Source: Lachnospiraceae bacterium (lineage in GTDB: Bacteria; Bacillota; Clostridia; Lachnospirales; Lachnospiraceae). Taken from it: DNA of 5,754 bases. A program made the translations under genes and the position numbers. The notes under the pieces are model-generated. The model did no database searches and was not told the DNA's origin. It saw only the letters and a list, made by a program, of their open reading frames with translations. Of the stretch, positions 5,533 to 5,754 are shown piece after piece (position 1 is the stretch's first letter; each line of letters begins with the position of its first letter). Location of the stretch: contig VSNY01000216.1 in NCBI GenBank assembly GCA_009774535.1, positions 1 to 5,754 on the forward strand, given 5' to 3'.

Positions 5533-5754
5533 ATGTCATTTATGGAAAGTATTTTGAAACAGAATAAGCCTGTCTGGGACAAGTGTAGCGCCACTCTGTT
5601 TGTGCAGGATATGAAGGACGGAAAACTCTCTATTGAGGATTTTAAGGAATATATGATACAGGACAGTATCTATTTGAAAAATTATGCCCGTGTGTATGGC
5701 AAGGCAATATACCATGCGGAAACATTAAGGGAAATCCAGCTTTACTATTCTATC
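5533..5754 (+). CDS. tenA: TenA family aminopyrimidine aminohydrolase / thiaminase II (5' part; runs off the window)
   Basis: The first 74 residues of an all-helical cytosolic enzyme that hydrolyses 4-amino-5-aminomethyl-2-methylpyrimidine, or thiamin itself, to release HMP for thiamin resynthesis. The family signature DGKLSIEDFKEYMIQDSIYL aligns without gaps to Bacillus subtilis TenA as I recall it. D44, the residue that holds the pyrimidine, and Y47 fall at the same numbers. NYARVYGKA follows as expected. The usual HPFV near residue 21 is TLFV here, so the conserved His-Pro is missing; this is a mild oddity and not a catalytic residue. The later Cys, Tyr and Glu residues of the active site (C135, E205 in B. 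subtilis) are beyond the window, so activity cannot be judged. Family length is about 220-235 aa, so roughly two thirds is missing. The two TPP riboswitches in front independently support a thiamin role. Thiamin transporter or thiM/thiE/thiD genes are likely neighbours downstream, which is inference. Confidence 0.93.
   Translation, partial: MSFMESILKQNKPVWDKCSATLFVQDMKDGKLSIEDFKEYMIQDSIYLKNYARVYGKAIYHAETLREIQLYYSI

Noticed and set aside
1..5754. CRISPR array, tRNA or rRNA gene, insertion sequence.
   Set aside because: No regularly spaced repeats, cloverleaf or rRNA-like stretch, transposase frame or terminal inverted repeats were seen.

Overview
The window looks like accessory DNA from a Gram-positive Firmicute, most likely a gut Clostridium or Lachnospiraceae relative. 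This rests on strong AAGGAGG-type ribosome binding sites, moderate GC, a Firmicute ICE-type (Tn916/Tn1549-like conjugative element) ArdC/YodL protein with a small transfer-associated gene behind it, and terminator-coupled TPP riboswitches. The species is inference; no taxonomic marker is present.

Layout, all on the + strand. Positions 58-4839 encode one very large multidomain 'polyvalent' mobile-element protein of 1593 aa. It has the end of an ArdC N-terminal domain, an HETAH zinc-peptidase domain, a YodL-type domain, a low-complexity E/P/Q linker carrying a short DNA repeat, an intact MNT-type nucleotidyltransferase domain and a basic tail. Four bases later, 4844-5050 encodes a 68-aa protein resembling the putative transposon-transfer assisting family. 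A strong intrinsic terminator at 5062-5112 closes this unit.

The second unit begins with a near-consensus sigma-A promoter at 5175-5203. Its leader, about 5210-5532, carries two TPP-riboswitch aptamers in tandem (5212-5289 and 5375-5453). Each is followed by its own intrinsic terminator (5314-5351 and 5479-5512). After a good ribosome binding site comes the start of tenA (5533 to the window edge), encoding the aminopyrimidine aminohydrolase/thiaminase II of thiamin salvage. Transcription must pass two TPP-sensing terminators to reach tenA, so the operon should be shut off tightly when thiamin pyrophosphate is plentiful. Tandem TPP switches upstream of tenA are known from Bacillus anthracis.

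The most notable points are: (i) the second aptamer departs from the first and from consensus at two normally conserved positions and can form a 12-bp competing hairpin; (ii) the ArdC domain lacks its usual N-terminal part yet has an excellent ribosome binding site; (iii) a nucleotidyltransferase with complete catalytic motifs sits inside an anti-restriction-type protein; (iv) a perfect 12-bp inverted repeat in the linker, half of which recurs 219 bp downstream in the same frame; and (v) a thiamin-salvage operon directly abuts conjugative-element genes, either as cargo or as a junction with the host chromosome.
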